From NCBI GenBank assembly GCA_016195265.1, contig JACPZW010000007.1:1-39520 (forward strand): a DNA stretch of 39,520 nucleotides, read 5' to 3'. Below are positions 1 through 8,337 of this stretch, piece by piece; position 1 is the first letter of the stretch, and each line of letters opens with the position of its first letter. The position numbers were made by a program, and so were the translations under genes. Origin of the DNA: Acidobacteriota bacterium. GTDB lineage: Bacteria > Acidobacteriota > Vicinamibacteria > Vicinamibacterales > CAVVIG01. The notes beneath the pieces are model-generated. The model ran no database searches, was not told where the DNA came from, and saw only the letters and a program-made list of their open reading frames with translations.

Positions 1-951
1 GACGATGTACGCGCGGTCGTGATCCTGCAGCGCGCCCGTGACGATTTCCGCGGCGCTCGCGCTGTCGCGGTTGGCGAGCATCACGATCGGCACGTCGGTG
101 AATTCGCTGTCTTCGGTCGCGCGATAGTCCGCATCCGAATTCGGAATCCGCCCGCGCGTGTAGACGATCATCTTGCCGCGCGGCAGGAACTCGTTGGCGA
201 CCTTGATGGCCTGATCGAGCGGGCCACCCGGATTGCGCCGCACGTCGAACAGCAGCCGCCGCATGCCCTTGGCCGCCAGCTCGTGCAGCGCGTGCTTGAC
301 GTCGCGGTCCGTGTTCTCGCCGAAGTCCTGCATCCGGATGTAGCCGGTCGTCGCGTCGATCATGAAATACGCGTGCACGGTCGGGATGGTGACCTCGTCG
401 CGAATCACGGAGAGCCGGATCAATTCGTCGTAGCCGCGACGCTTGAGCGCGATGTCCACCGACGTGCCCTTCGCCCCGCGCAGCTTCTTCATTGCCTGCT
501 CGGTCGTCCAGCCATGCGCGTCTTCGGTCCCGATCCACGCGATGATGTCGCCGCGACGCACGCCCTGCCTGTAGGCCGGCGACCCTTCAAACACGCCCAT
601 CGCCATCACGTCGCCGTCCGGCGTGTTCTGGATGGTGATGCCGAGGCCGTAGTAGTGCCCTTCCTGGCGCTCGCGCATCTGCGCGTACTCGCGCGGCGTG
701 AAGTAGCTGGAGTGCGGATCGAGCGTCGCGAGCATCCCGCGAATCGCGCCCGTCACGAGGTTCTCGGAATCGACCTTGTCGACGTAGTTCGTCTCGATGG
801 CCTTCAGGGCCGCCGAGAACGCGGCGTAGTGCTCGGGAACCTTGTCTTCGGTCGCGAGCGCGCTCCGGCCGAACAGTCCGCCCACCAGGGCGGAGACGAG
901 GATGGCGAAGACGACGGCGGGAAGCGGTCGGTAGCGTCGCATGTTCGGCAT
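1..951 (-). CDS. S41 family C-terminal processing peptidase (CtpA-like), 3' part outside window
   Basis: This is a serine protease of the carboxy-terminal processing family, which trims or degrades proteins in the periplasm. The 317 visible residues begin with a short basic stretch and a hydrophobic signal or anchor segment (about residues 9-30). A PDZ domain follows (about 98-175, with GLGITI and GSPAYRQGVRRGDII), then the S41 catalytic domain from about 195. The FDVRRNPGGPLDQAI stretch (about 235-249) is the family's substrate-binding core, and the NRDSASAAEIV motif places the catalytic serine at S297. The catalytic lysine, expected about 25 residues later, lies beyond the left edge. The ATG at 951 is chosen; a second ATG at 942 would also leave the signal segment intact. 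No strong Shine-Dalgarno site is seen. It is divergent from tatA. Family certain, exact substrate unknown. Confidence 0.95.
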   Translation of the reverse strand, partial: MPNMRRYRPLPAVVFAILVSALVGGLFGRSALATEDKVPEHYAAFSAALKAIETNYVDKVDSENLVTGAIRGMLATLDPHSSYFTPREYAQMRERQEGHYYGLGITIQNTPDGDVMAMGVFEGSPAYRQGVRRGDIIAWIGTEDAHGWTTEQAMKKLRGAKGTSVDIALKRRGYDELIRLSVIRDEVTIPTVHAYFMIDATTGYIRMQDFGENTDRDVKHALHELAAKGMRRLLFDVRRNPGGPLDQAIKVANEFLPRGKMIVYTRGRIPNSDADYRATEDSEFTDVPIVMLANRDSASAAEIVTGALQDHDRAYIV

Positions 952-1010
952 GCTAACAGATAACTTTTTGATGAGCAATGAGTTCTGGGCATGTCGGGGC
1001 CCGTAATTCC

Positions 1011-1040
1011 TTGACCCTGCGGCGACGGGATTCCTATAAT
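1011..1040 (+). promoter_or_regulatory. Sigma70-type promoter of tatA-tatC
   Basis: TTGACC (1011-1016) and a perfect TATAAT (1035-1040) are separated by 18 bp. They lie 43 bp upstream of the tatA start, in the gap between the divergent protease and tatA. This is the clearest housekeeping promoter in the window. Confidence 0.8.
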
Positions 1041-1082
1041 GATTGGTGCGACCCGCCTCTGTTTTTTGAAAGTAGGAGACCT

Positions 1083-1382
1083 ATGTTTGGTTCCCTTGGA
1101 ATGCCGGAACTCATCGTCATTTTCGTCATCGCGCTCATCATTTTCGGTCCCCGCAAGCTGCCTGAACTGGGCCGGTCGCTCGGCAAGAGCCTGGCGGAGT
1201 TCAAGAAGGCGTCCAACGAGCTGCGCAACACGCTGGAAGAGGAAATCCGCATCGACGAACAGCGGACGGCCGAAGAGAAGCGCGCGCCTGAGACCGCCAA
1301 GACGGCCACCGAGGCGCCCGCGGCGCCGACCGTCGCGCACGTGCAGGACGAGCCGCTGCGGAAAGCGGATCACGGCGCGTAA
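1083..1382 (+). CDS. tatA: Sec-independent protein translocase subunit TatA
   Basis: TatA forms the pore-like assembly of the twin-arginine translocase, which carries folded proteins across the inner membrane. The 99-residue product has an N-terminal membrane helix (about residues 7-21) and the family hinge [16 protein letters not shown]. An amphipathic helix ([17 protein letters not shown]) and a loose acidic, Ala/Pro-rich tail follow. The ATG at 1083 is preceded by AGGAG (1074-1078) and a consensus promoter. An in-frame start near 978 would lie upstream of that promoter and add unrelated residues. tatC starts 11 nt after the stop, so the two form an operon. TatB is the alternative name for such short proteins, but no separate tatB is present and the sequence looks most like TatA/E. 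Confidence 0.95.
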   Translation: MFGSLGMPELIVIFVIALIIFGPRKLPELGRSLGKSLAEFKKASNELRNTLEEEIRIDEQRTAEEKRAPETAKTATEAPAAPTVAHVQDEPLRKADHGA

Positions 1383-1393
1383 GCGCTCGCCTC

Positions 1394-2209
1394 ATGGCCC
1401 TTGTGCCCTTCCCGGGGCCCCAGTCGGGGGCCTTCCCGATTCCTCCGGACGACGACGAAGAAGCCGCCACGCCAGGCGACAAGATGTCGTTTCTGGAGCA
1501 TCTCGACGAGCTCCGCAAGCGCATTGTCAATTCGGCGATCGCGATCGGCGTCGGCGTCGTGGTCTGCTTCGCGTTCATCAACCGGATCGTGGACTTCATC
1601 CTGGCGCCGACGCGCAAGGCGCTGCCGCCCGGCGTCAAGCTGATCTACACGCAGCCGGGTGAAGCGTTCTCGCTCTACGTCACCGTCGCGCTGATCGCCG
1701 GCGTGGTCGTCGCGGCGCCGTACATCATGTATCAGGTGTGGATGTTCATCGCGCCCGGCCTGTACTCGAAAGAGAAGCGGATGGCGTATCCGTTCGTCCT
1801 CTTCACGACCATCGGATTCCTCGCGGGCGCCGCGTTCAACCACTACATCGCGTTCTCGTTCATGATGGCGTTCTTCGCGAGCTTCAACACGCCGGATCTC
1901 GCGTTCATGCCGAAGCTCGAGGACGTGTTCGGCCTGTACTCGAAGATGCTCATCGGCATGGGCATCGTCTTCCAGATGCCGACCGTCGTGTACTTCCTTG
2001 CCAAGCTCAGGCTGGTCACGGCACGCTTCCTCGCACGGCACTTCAAGTACGCCTTCCTGATCATCTTCATCATCGCCGCGGTCATCACGCCCACCGGCGA
2101 CATGATGACGCAAACGATCTTCGCCGCCCCGATGGTGGGCCTCTATATCCTCAGCATCGTGATTGCGTGGGTCGTCGGGCCGAAGCGAGACAAAGACTCT
2201 GGAAATTAG
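1394..2209 (+). CDS. tatC: Sec-independent protein translocase subunit TatC
   Basis: TatC is the polytopic receptor that recognises twin-arginine signal peptides and recruits TatA. The 271-residue protein carries the signature FLEHLDELRKR at about residues 33-43 and six predicted membrane segments. It also has the conserved membrane glutamate context TQPGEAF (E90) and the ITPTGDMMTQ loop before the last helices. A 30-residue Pro/Asp-rich cytoplasmic extension precedes the core. An internal ATG at 1484 (MSFLEH) would give the minimal family length, but neither start has a good Shine-Dalgarno site. The first ATG is kept because the gene follows tatA by only 11 nt. The stop codon abuts an inverted repeat that could end the operon transcript. 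Confidence 0.95.
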   Translation: MALVPFPGPQSGAFPIPPDDDEEAATPGDKMSFLEHLDELRKRIVNSAIAIGVGVVVCFAFINRIVDFILAPTRKALPPGVKLIYTQPGEAFSLYVTVALIAGVVVAAPYIMYQVWMFIAPGLYSKEKRMAYPFVLFTTIGFLAGAAFNHYIAFSFMMAFFASFNTPDLAFMPKLEDVFGLYSKMLIGMGIVFQMPTVVYFLAKLRLVTARFLARHFKYAFLIIFIIAAVITPTGDMMTQTIFAAPMVGLYILSIVIAWVVGPKRDKDSGN

Positions 2210-2276
2210 GAATTAGGAATTAGGAATTGAGAGAGGGAATCCCATTCTTGATTCCTAATTCCTAATTCATAATTCC
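2203..2276. repeat. 7-nt tandem repeat with inverted copy (AATTAGG family), possible terminator
   Basis: Just at the tatC stop, about 3.5 copies of the unit AATTAGG (2203-2228) are followed by a 22-23 nt loop. Inverted copies (ATTCCTA units, 2251-2276) come next. Positions 2211-2227 and 2251-2267 form a perfect 17-bp stem. It is AT-rich, unlike the surrounding DNA. It may terminate the tat transcript or be a member of a dispersed repeat class (see the arrays at 3299 and 5976). Confidence 0.85.
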
Positions 2277-2279
2277 TCA

Positions 2280-3338
2280 TTGACCATCAAACCCTCCTCC
2301 GCCCGGCGCATCGACGCGCTCATCGAGGATCTGCACGCGCCGAGCGCCGCTGCGCGCGACGCGGCGATCGTGCGGCTGGCGGTCATCGGCGCGCGCGCCG
2401 TTGAGCGCCTTCTGACACTCGCCGCCTCCACCGCGGCCGGCGCCGCGCGCACTGCCGCCTTCAAAACGCTCGAAGCCATTGGCGACTCGCGCGCCCTCGA
2501 TCCCGCTCTGCGCGCGCTCGACGATCCAGACGCCGGCGTCGCCGTCGCCGCCGCGGGCGTCGCGCGGCTTTTCGTGCGCGGGCCGCGCGGCGCAGCAGCC
2601 GTGGACCGGTTGACGGCGACGGCGCTCGACGGCAGGCGGCCCGATACGGTCCGGCTGGCGGCGCTGCGATCGCTGCGCGACCTCGACAGCGCGACGATCG
2701 CGCCACTGATGACGGCGCTTGCGGGTGACGCCAGCGCGGCGATTCGCGAGGATGCCGGCGCGGAGGAGGCGCGACGCCGTGACGGCGCGACCAGTCCAGC
2801 CGAGATGCTGGCCCGCGCCGCGGAGCACGGTCCTGCAGACGATGCGGTCGCGCTTCGGCACGCCGTCGCGCTGGCGGGCCGGAGGGCGGCGCTCCCCCTG
2901 CTGCTGCGTGTCCTCGAGCGCGTGCGTGAGCGCGAAGCCGCGGAGCCGGCCGCGCGACGGGCGGAATGGACGGCCGTGCGCGCGGCCGCCCATCTCGCGC
3001 TGGCGCAGCGCGGCAGCCGGCTGGCGCTTTACGATCTGCGGGAGTCGCTGGACAGCGCGGCGCGGCTGCCCGTGGAATTCGCCGCGGCGCTGTCGCTCGT
3101 CGGCGACGCGGGCTGCCTCGAAGCGATCGCCGGCGCGTACGCGCGGGCCTCAGGGACCGGACGCGCGCGCGACGACTGGTGGCGCCAGCATCTCGCTGAC
3201 GCGTTCGCCACGATCGTCCGCCGCGAGAAGATCACGCGACGGCACGCGGTGGTGAAGAAGATTGAGAAGAGGTGGAAGGAATCGCTGACTGAAATGTGGG
3301 TGGGAGGGGCGGGAACGGCGGGAAAGGCGGGACGGTAG
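2280..3338 (+). CDS. HEAT-repeat protein
   Basis: The 352-residue product is a run of Ala/Arg/Leu-rich paired helices. Examples are AARDAAIVRLAVIGARAVER, TAAFKTLEAIGDSRALDPAL and TVRLAALRSLRDLDSATIAP, typical of PBS-lyase/HEAT repeats that act as protein-binding scaffolds. There is no signal peptide, membrane segment or catalytic motif, so a cytosolic interaction role is all that can be inferred. The start is a TTG at 2280, the only candidate after the in-frame TAA at 2256. It lies in the downstream edge of the preceding inverted repeat and has no clear ribosome binding site. The C-terminal VGGAGTAGKAGR is encoded by a 9-nt G-rich repeat array, so the tail is probably not functional sequence. 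It converges on proS. Confidence 0.75.
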   Translation: MTIKPSSARRIDALIEDLHAPSAAARDAAIVRLAVIGARAVERLLTLAASTAAGAARTAAFKTLEAIGDSRALDPALRALDDPDAGVAVAAAGVARLFVRGPRGAAAVDRLTATALDGRRPDTVRLAALRSLRDLDSATIAPLMTALAGDASAAIREDAGAEEARRRDGATSPAEMLARAAEHGPADDAVALRHAVALAGRRAALPLLLRVLERVREREAAEPAARRAEWTAVRAAAHLALAQRGSRLALYDLRESLDSAARLPVEFAAALSLVGDAGCLEAIAGAYARASGTGRARDDWWRQHLADAFATIVRREKITRRHAVVKKIEKRWKESLTEMWVGGAGTAGKAGR

Positions 3339-3395
3339 CTCTTCGCTTCCGGCCCTTCCCGCCCTTCCTGCCTCTCGTGCCCTTCAGCCTTTCAG
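3299..3395. repeat. 9-nt tandem repeat and inverted copies between convergent HEAT gene and proS
   Basis: Units GGCGGGAAC, GGCGGGAAA and GGCGGGACG occupy 3308-3334, preceded by a degenerate unit from 3299. Pyrimidine-rich 9-nt units that are near-complements (CCCTTCCCG, CCCTTCCTG, CCTCTCGTG, CCCTTCAGC) run from 3353 to about 3388 and end at the proS stop. The two arms can pair imperfectly across a loop of about 15-18 nt. The location suits a bidirectional terminator, but there is no U-tract, so the function is inferred. Confidence 0.7.
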
Positions 3396-4846
3396 TAGGC
3401 CTTTGCGAACCACGCCTCGGCGACCGCCGGGTTGCCGCACCGCACGCACCCGCCCGCGGGGGCGCCGCCGCCGATCGGCATGTTGCGAATCGTCGCCTGC
3501 GTGTCCGTCTTGATCTGCGCCTCGCAGTCGGCCGCCCCGCACCACGGCGAGATCACGAAACCTGGCCGCCCCTCCATCGTCTGCTTGAACGCGTCGTAGG
3601 TGTCCGCGCGCAGCGTGTGTTCGTCGCGGAACTGACGCGCGCGGGCAAGCAGATTGCCCTGCACGGCGTCGAGCAGGGCGCGCAGTGCGGCGGGAAGCCC
3701 GTCCATCGGCACGCTCTGCTTTTCGCGCGTGTCCCGCCGCGCGACGAGCACGGCGGACTTCTCGATGTCCTTCGGCCCAATCTCGACGCGTAGCGGCACG
3801 CCGCGCAGCTCCCACTCGGAGAACTTCCAGCCGGGCCGCTCGTCACGCTCGTCGAGGGTCACGCGGATGCCCGCCGCGGCGAGCTCCGCCTGAATCTCCT
3901 TTGCCTTCGGCAGGACCGTCTCGCGCCAGTTGTCCCGGCCGATCGGCACGATCACTACCTGATACGGCGCGATGCGTGGCGGCAGGACGAGACCGCTGTC
4001 GTCGCCGTGCACCATGATGGCGGCGCCGACCAGCCTCGTCGTCATGCCCCACGACGTGCCCCACACGTGCTGGACCGATTTGTCGCGCGCCTGGAACGTG
4101 ATGTCGAACGCCTTCGCGAAATTCTGTCCGAGGTTGTGCGACGTGCCCGCCTGCAGCGCGCGTCCGTCGCCCATCAGCGCTTCGATTGAATACGTCCGCA
4201 GCGCGCCGGCGAATTTCTCGCTCTCGCTCTTGATGCCTTCGATGACGGGCACCGCCATCTCCGTCTCGACGGTCTCCTTATAGAGCCGGAGGATCATCAG
4301 CGTTTCGTCTTCGGCCTCCTGTTCGGTTTCGTGCGCCGTGTGCCCTTCCTGCCAGAGAAACTCCGTCGTCCGCAGGAACGGTCGCGTCACCTTCTCCCAT
4401 CGGACGACGTTGCACCACTGGTTGATCAAGATGGGCAGATCGCGCCAGGACTGCACCCATTTGGCGTACATCGTGCCGATGATCGCTTCCGACGTCGGGC
4501 GCACGACGAGTTTCTCCTCGAGTTCCTCGCCGCCGCCGTGCGTGACGTACGCCACCTGCGGCGCGAAGCCCTCGACGTGCTCCGCCTCCTTGTTCAGGAG
4601 ACTCTCGGGGATGAAGAGCGGAAAGTACGCGTTCACGTGGCCCGTCGCCTTGATCCGGCGGTCCAACGCCTGTTGAATCAGCTCCCAAATCGCGTAGCCG
4701 TAGGGCCGGATGACCATGCAGCCCTTGACCGGCGAGTAGTCGGCGAGTTCCGCGCGCCTGACGACGTCGAGGTACCAGCGGGAGAAGTCCTGCGACCGGG
4801 ACGTGATCTCGGTGACGAACGTGTCTGCTTTGTCCTGTTTGGCCAT
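3392..4846 (-). CDS. proS: Prolyl-tRNA synthetase, archaeal/eukaryotic-type (ProS type 3)
   Basis: This class II synthetase charges tRNA-Pro. The 484-residue length and domain order mark the archaeal-like form without the bacterial editing insertion. It has a catalytic core with RPTSEAIIGTMYAKW, motif 2 around RTTEFLWQEGHTAH and motif 3 around MVHGDDSGLVLPPRIAP. An anticodon-binding domain follows (about 290-395). The C-terminal zinc domain has Cys436, Cys441, Cys467 and Cys470, and the protein ends in a tyrosine, as is usual for this type. ATG 4846 gives the normal N-terminus. It is divergent from aroB with only 34 bp between the starts, so the promoters must overlap the genes or be very compact. 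No strong promoter was identified there. Confidence 0.97.
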   Translation of the reverse strand: MAKQDKADTFVTEITSRSQDFSRWYLDVVRRAELADYSPVKGCMVIRPYGYAIWELIQQALDRRIKATGHVNAYFPLFIPESLLNKEAEHVEGFAPQVAYVTHGGGEELEEKLVVRPTSEAIIGTMYAKWVQSWRDLPILINQWCNVVRWEKVTRPFLRTTEFLWQEGHTAHETEQEAEDETLMILRLYKETVETEMAVPVIEGIKSESEKFAGALRTYSIEALMGDGRALQAGTSHNLGQNFAKAFDITFQARDKSVQHVWGTSWGMTTRLVGAAIMVHGDDSGLVLPPRIAPYQVVIVPIGRDNWRETVLPKAKEIQAELAAAGIRVTLDERDERPGWKFSEWELRGVPLRVEIGPKDIEKSAVLVARRDTREKQSVPMDGLPAALRALLDAVQGNLLARARQFRDEHTLRADTYDAFKQTMEGRPGFVISPWCGAADCEAQIKTDTQATIRNMPIGGGAPAGGCVRCGNPAVAEAWFAKAY

Positions 4847-4880
4847 GTTTCGTGAATGCTATCCTACCATCCGCATCGTG

Positions 4881-5975
4881 ATGGACCCTGTGAACGCTGT
4901 CCGCATCGACGTCGCCACGCCTTCGCGCGCATACACCGTCACGATCGCCGACGGCGCGATCGGACGCCTTGGCCGCACGCTCGACGACCTGCGTGCGCCC
5001 GAGCGGCGCTTCATCGTCTCGAGCCCGCTTGTCTGGCGCCTGCACGGCCCGAAGCTCGCACGCACGCTGAGCGGCGCTGAGTCGATCCTCGTGCCCGACG
5101 GCGAGCGCTTCAAGCAGCTGCCGACCGTGACGCGCATCTACGACGCGCTGGTGCGCGCGAACGCCGATCGGGCGTCGACGGTGATCACCTTCGGCGGCGG
5201 CGTCATCGGCGATATGGCGGGATTCGCCGCGGCCACGTACCTGCGCGGTGTGATGCTGGTGCACGTGCCGACGACGTTGCTCGCGCAGGTGGACAGCGCG
5301 ATCGGCGGGAAGGTCGGCGTCAACCACCCGCTCGGCAAGAACCTGATCGGCGCGTTCTATCAGCCGCAGGCGGTCGTCATCGATCCGCAGGTGCTCGGCA
5401 CGCTGCCGCGCCGTGAATTCCGCGCCGGCCTCTACGAAGTGATCAAGTACGGCATGACGTCGAGCGCGACGCTCTTCGACCGCGTGGCGAAGGACCGCAA
5501 GGCGATCTTCGCGCGCGCGCCGGAAACGCTGACGCCGATCATCGCCGAGTCGTGCCGCATCAAGGCGGCGGTCGTCGCCGCCGACGAACGCGAGACGGGC
5601 CTGCGGCGGATCCTGAATTTCGGCCACACCGCGGGCCACGCGATCGAAGCCGTCACCAGGTACCGGCGGTTCCGGCACGGCGAAGCCGTCGGCTACGGCA
5701 TGCTGGTCGTCGCGCAGCTCGCCCTGGCGCGCGGCGCGCTGGCCGAACGGGACGCGCAGGCGCTCCAGGACGTCATCGCCAGCCTCGGCCCGCTCCCGCC
5801 GATCGCCGATCTATCAGCCACGCAGATGCTGGACGCGATGAAGCACGACAAGAAGATGGTCGCTGGACGGCTGCACGTCGTCCTGCCGACGGCGATCGGA
5901 GCGACGGCGATCGTTGATGATGTGACGGAGAAGGAAATGCGGGCGGCGCTGAAAGCCGTTGGATTCAGTAAATAG
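4881..5975 (+). CDS. aroB: 3-dehydroquinate synthase
   Basis: AroB makes 3-dehydroquinate from DAHP, the second step of the shikimate pathway, using NAD and a metal ion in the cytosol. The 364-residue protein has the NAD-binding stretch FGGGVIGDMAGF (about 104-115), VPTTLLAQVDSAIGGK and the substrate-binding region around KYGM. The likely metal ligands are E186, H249 (NFGHTAGH) and H266 (RHGEAVGYGM), and the C-terminal MKHDKK lysines are present. The ATG at 4881 is chosen; a longer frame to 4803 would run into the divergent proS gene. The stop codon abuts the long 8-nt repeat array. No other shikimate gene is nearby. Confidence 0.96.
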   Translation: MDPVNAVRIDVATPSRAYTVTIADGAIGRLGRTLDDLRAPERRFIVSSPLVWRLHGPKLARTLSGAESILVPDGERFKQLPTVTRIYDALVRANADRASTVITFGGGVIGDMAGFAAATYLRGVMLVHVPTTLLAQVDSAIGGKVGVNHPLGKNLIGAFYQPQAVVIDPQVLGTLPRREFRAGLYEVIKYGMTSSATLFDRVAKDRKAIFARAPETLTPIIAESCRIKAAVVAADERETGLRRILNFGHTAGHAIEAVTRYRRFRHGEAVGYGMLVVAQLALARGALAERDAQALQDVIASLGPLPPIADLSATQMLDAMKHDKKMVAGRLHVVLPTAIGATAIVDDVTEKEMRAALKAVGFSK

Positions 5976-6175
5976 ATGTGAGGATGTGAGGATGTGAGGA
6001 TGTGAGGATGTGAGGATGTGAGGATGTGAGGATGTGAGGATGTGAGGATGTGAGGATGTGAGGATGTGAGGATGTGAGGATGTGAGGATGTGAGGATGTG
6101 AGGATGTGAGGATGTGAGGATGTGAGGATGTGAGGATGTGAGAATCTGAGGATGTGAGGATCTGAGAATCTGAAG
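5976..6175 (+). repeat. 8-nt tandem repeat array (ATGTGAGG), about 25 units
   Basis: Directly after the aroB stop there are 20 perfect head-to-tail copies of ATGTGAGG (5976-6135). Five variant units follow (ATGTGAGA, ATCTGAGG, ATGTGAGG, ATCTGAGA, ATCTGAAG). There are no spacers, so this is not a CRISPR. The array is probably length-variable by slippage. Confidence 0.97.
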
Positions 6176-6205
6176 AGCGCGGGCACATGCGCGACGTTCT
6201 TACTT

Positions 6206-6261
6206 CCTCACATCCTCACATCCTCACATCCTCAAATCCTCAAATTCTCACATCCTCAGAT
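6206..6261 (-). repeat. Inverted copies of the 8-nt repeat (CCTCACAT)
   Basis: After a unique 30-nt spacer (6176-6205), seven units complementary to the preceding array occur: three perfect CCTCACAT, two CCTCAAAT, one TCTCACAT and one CCTCAGAT. They end exactly at the stop codon of the leftward sigma54 regulator. Transcripts from either gene could fold into a long stem here, which fits a bidirectional terminator or insulator between convergent genes. Confidence 0.95.
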
Positions 6262-7683
<1,422 letters not shown>

Positions 7684-7726
7684 CCCTCGACCTTGCTCGG
7701 GATGATCCTGAGCCCGGGTCGAAGGG
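7684..7726. repeat. REP-like palindromic element
   Basis: The whole 43-bp gap between two genes is a palindrome. CCCTCGACC (7684-7692) pairs with GGTCGAAGGG (7717-7726), and an inner GCTC/GAGC pairing surrounds a GGGATGATCC core. The form, ends in CCTTCGAC/GTCGAAGG with an inner GCTCAGGA, resembles short extragenic palindromes repeated in many GC-rich genomes. It may also modulate translation of the regulator gene that starts at its edge. Confidence 0.6.
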
Positions 7727-8296
7727 TCACCGCAGCCAGCCGGGCGGCACTCCGGCGCGGCGCGCTTCTTCCTGGAAATCCGCGAGCGCTTTCTTGTCCT
7801 TCTCGATTTCTTTCTTCAGCGCGTCGAGATCCGCGAGCGATTTGTTGCGATCGCGCTCGATCTGAGCCTTCTGCACGGGATCATCGCGGTTGATGAAGTC
7901 GGTCATCTGCGCGTTGATCTTGACCTGCAGCGCGTCGGCGAATGACGAGTCGTGATCGAGCTTCGCCTGCAGCGCCTTGAGGCGCTCCGACCAGTACTTC
8001 TGATCCTTGGGCGCGTCCTTCCCGCCTGCATCCTTCGCGTCTGCGTCCTTTGCGTCCTTGGTGTCTTTCTTCTCGGCATCCTTCGCGGTGTCCGCCGGTG
8101 CCGTCGCAGGAGGCGGCGTCGCCGGCTCGCGCCCTGGACCGAGGTCCTTGTTCGTGTAAACCCTGGCGGGCGTCACGATCGCCTTCCTCCGCTCCTCTTC
8201 CTTCTTCGCCACCTCGGCGAGCGACTGCGCCCAGGCGGCCGAGGCCAGACCGATCAGCAGGGCGACGCCGACGACAGCGAAAAATCGTGTACGCAT
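7727..8296 (-). CDS. Secreted Lys/Asp-rich coiled-coil protein, hypothetical
   Basis: I do not recognise a named family. The 189-residue product has a clear Sec signal peptide (about residues 1-24, ending SAAWAQ). A low-complexity alanine, lysine and aspartate region (about 65-100, with repeated KDAKDA-like units) follows. A charged helical, probably coiled-coil C-terminal half ends PPGWLR. Nothing catalytic is visible, so a periplasmic or envelope role is inferred. The start at 8296 is fixed by AGGAG on the minus strand (8303-8307) six bases upstream and by the signal peptide. It sits between the pilX-like gene and the sigma54 regulator in the leftward operon, suggesting a link to pilus function. 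Confidence 0.8.
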   Translation of the reverse strand: MRTRFFAVVGVALLIGLASAAWAQSLAEVAKKEEERRKAIVTPARVYTNKDLGPGREPATPPPATAPADTAKDAEKKDTKDAKDADAKDAGGKDAPKDQKYWSERLKALQAKLDHDSSFADALQVKINAQMTDFINRDDPVQKAQIERDRNKSLADLDALKKEIEKDKKALADFQEEARRAGVPPGWLR

Positions 8297-8337
8297 GGTC
8301 CTCTCCTGAACTATATCGGATCGCGAGCGGGGCGGCG

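Noticed and set aside
19..963. Long rightward frame opposite the S41 protease
   Set aside because: Arg/His-rich antisense shadow in GC-rich DNA; the leftward frame has PDZ and catalytic motifs.
1484..2209. Shorter tatC start at the internal ATG
   Set aside because: It would match the minimal TatC length, but there is no better ribosome site than at 1394 and the upstream ATG fits the short gap after tatA. Kept as an alternative only.
4847..4880. Divergent promoters for proS and aroB
   Set aside because: TATCCT and TAGGAT are -10-like, but no -35 partner at 16-18 bp was found for either direction.
5814..6188. Leftward frame with repeating SHPHILTS protein
   Set aside because: The repeat comes from reading the 8-nt array (24 nt = 8 residues). 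It overlaps the end of aroB and has no start signal or homology.
5976..6261. CRISPR-like periodic repeat
   Set aside because: The 8-nt units are contiguous without unique spacers and there are no cas genes. It is a tandem repeat with an inverted arm.
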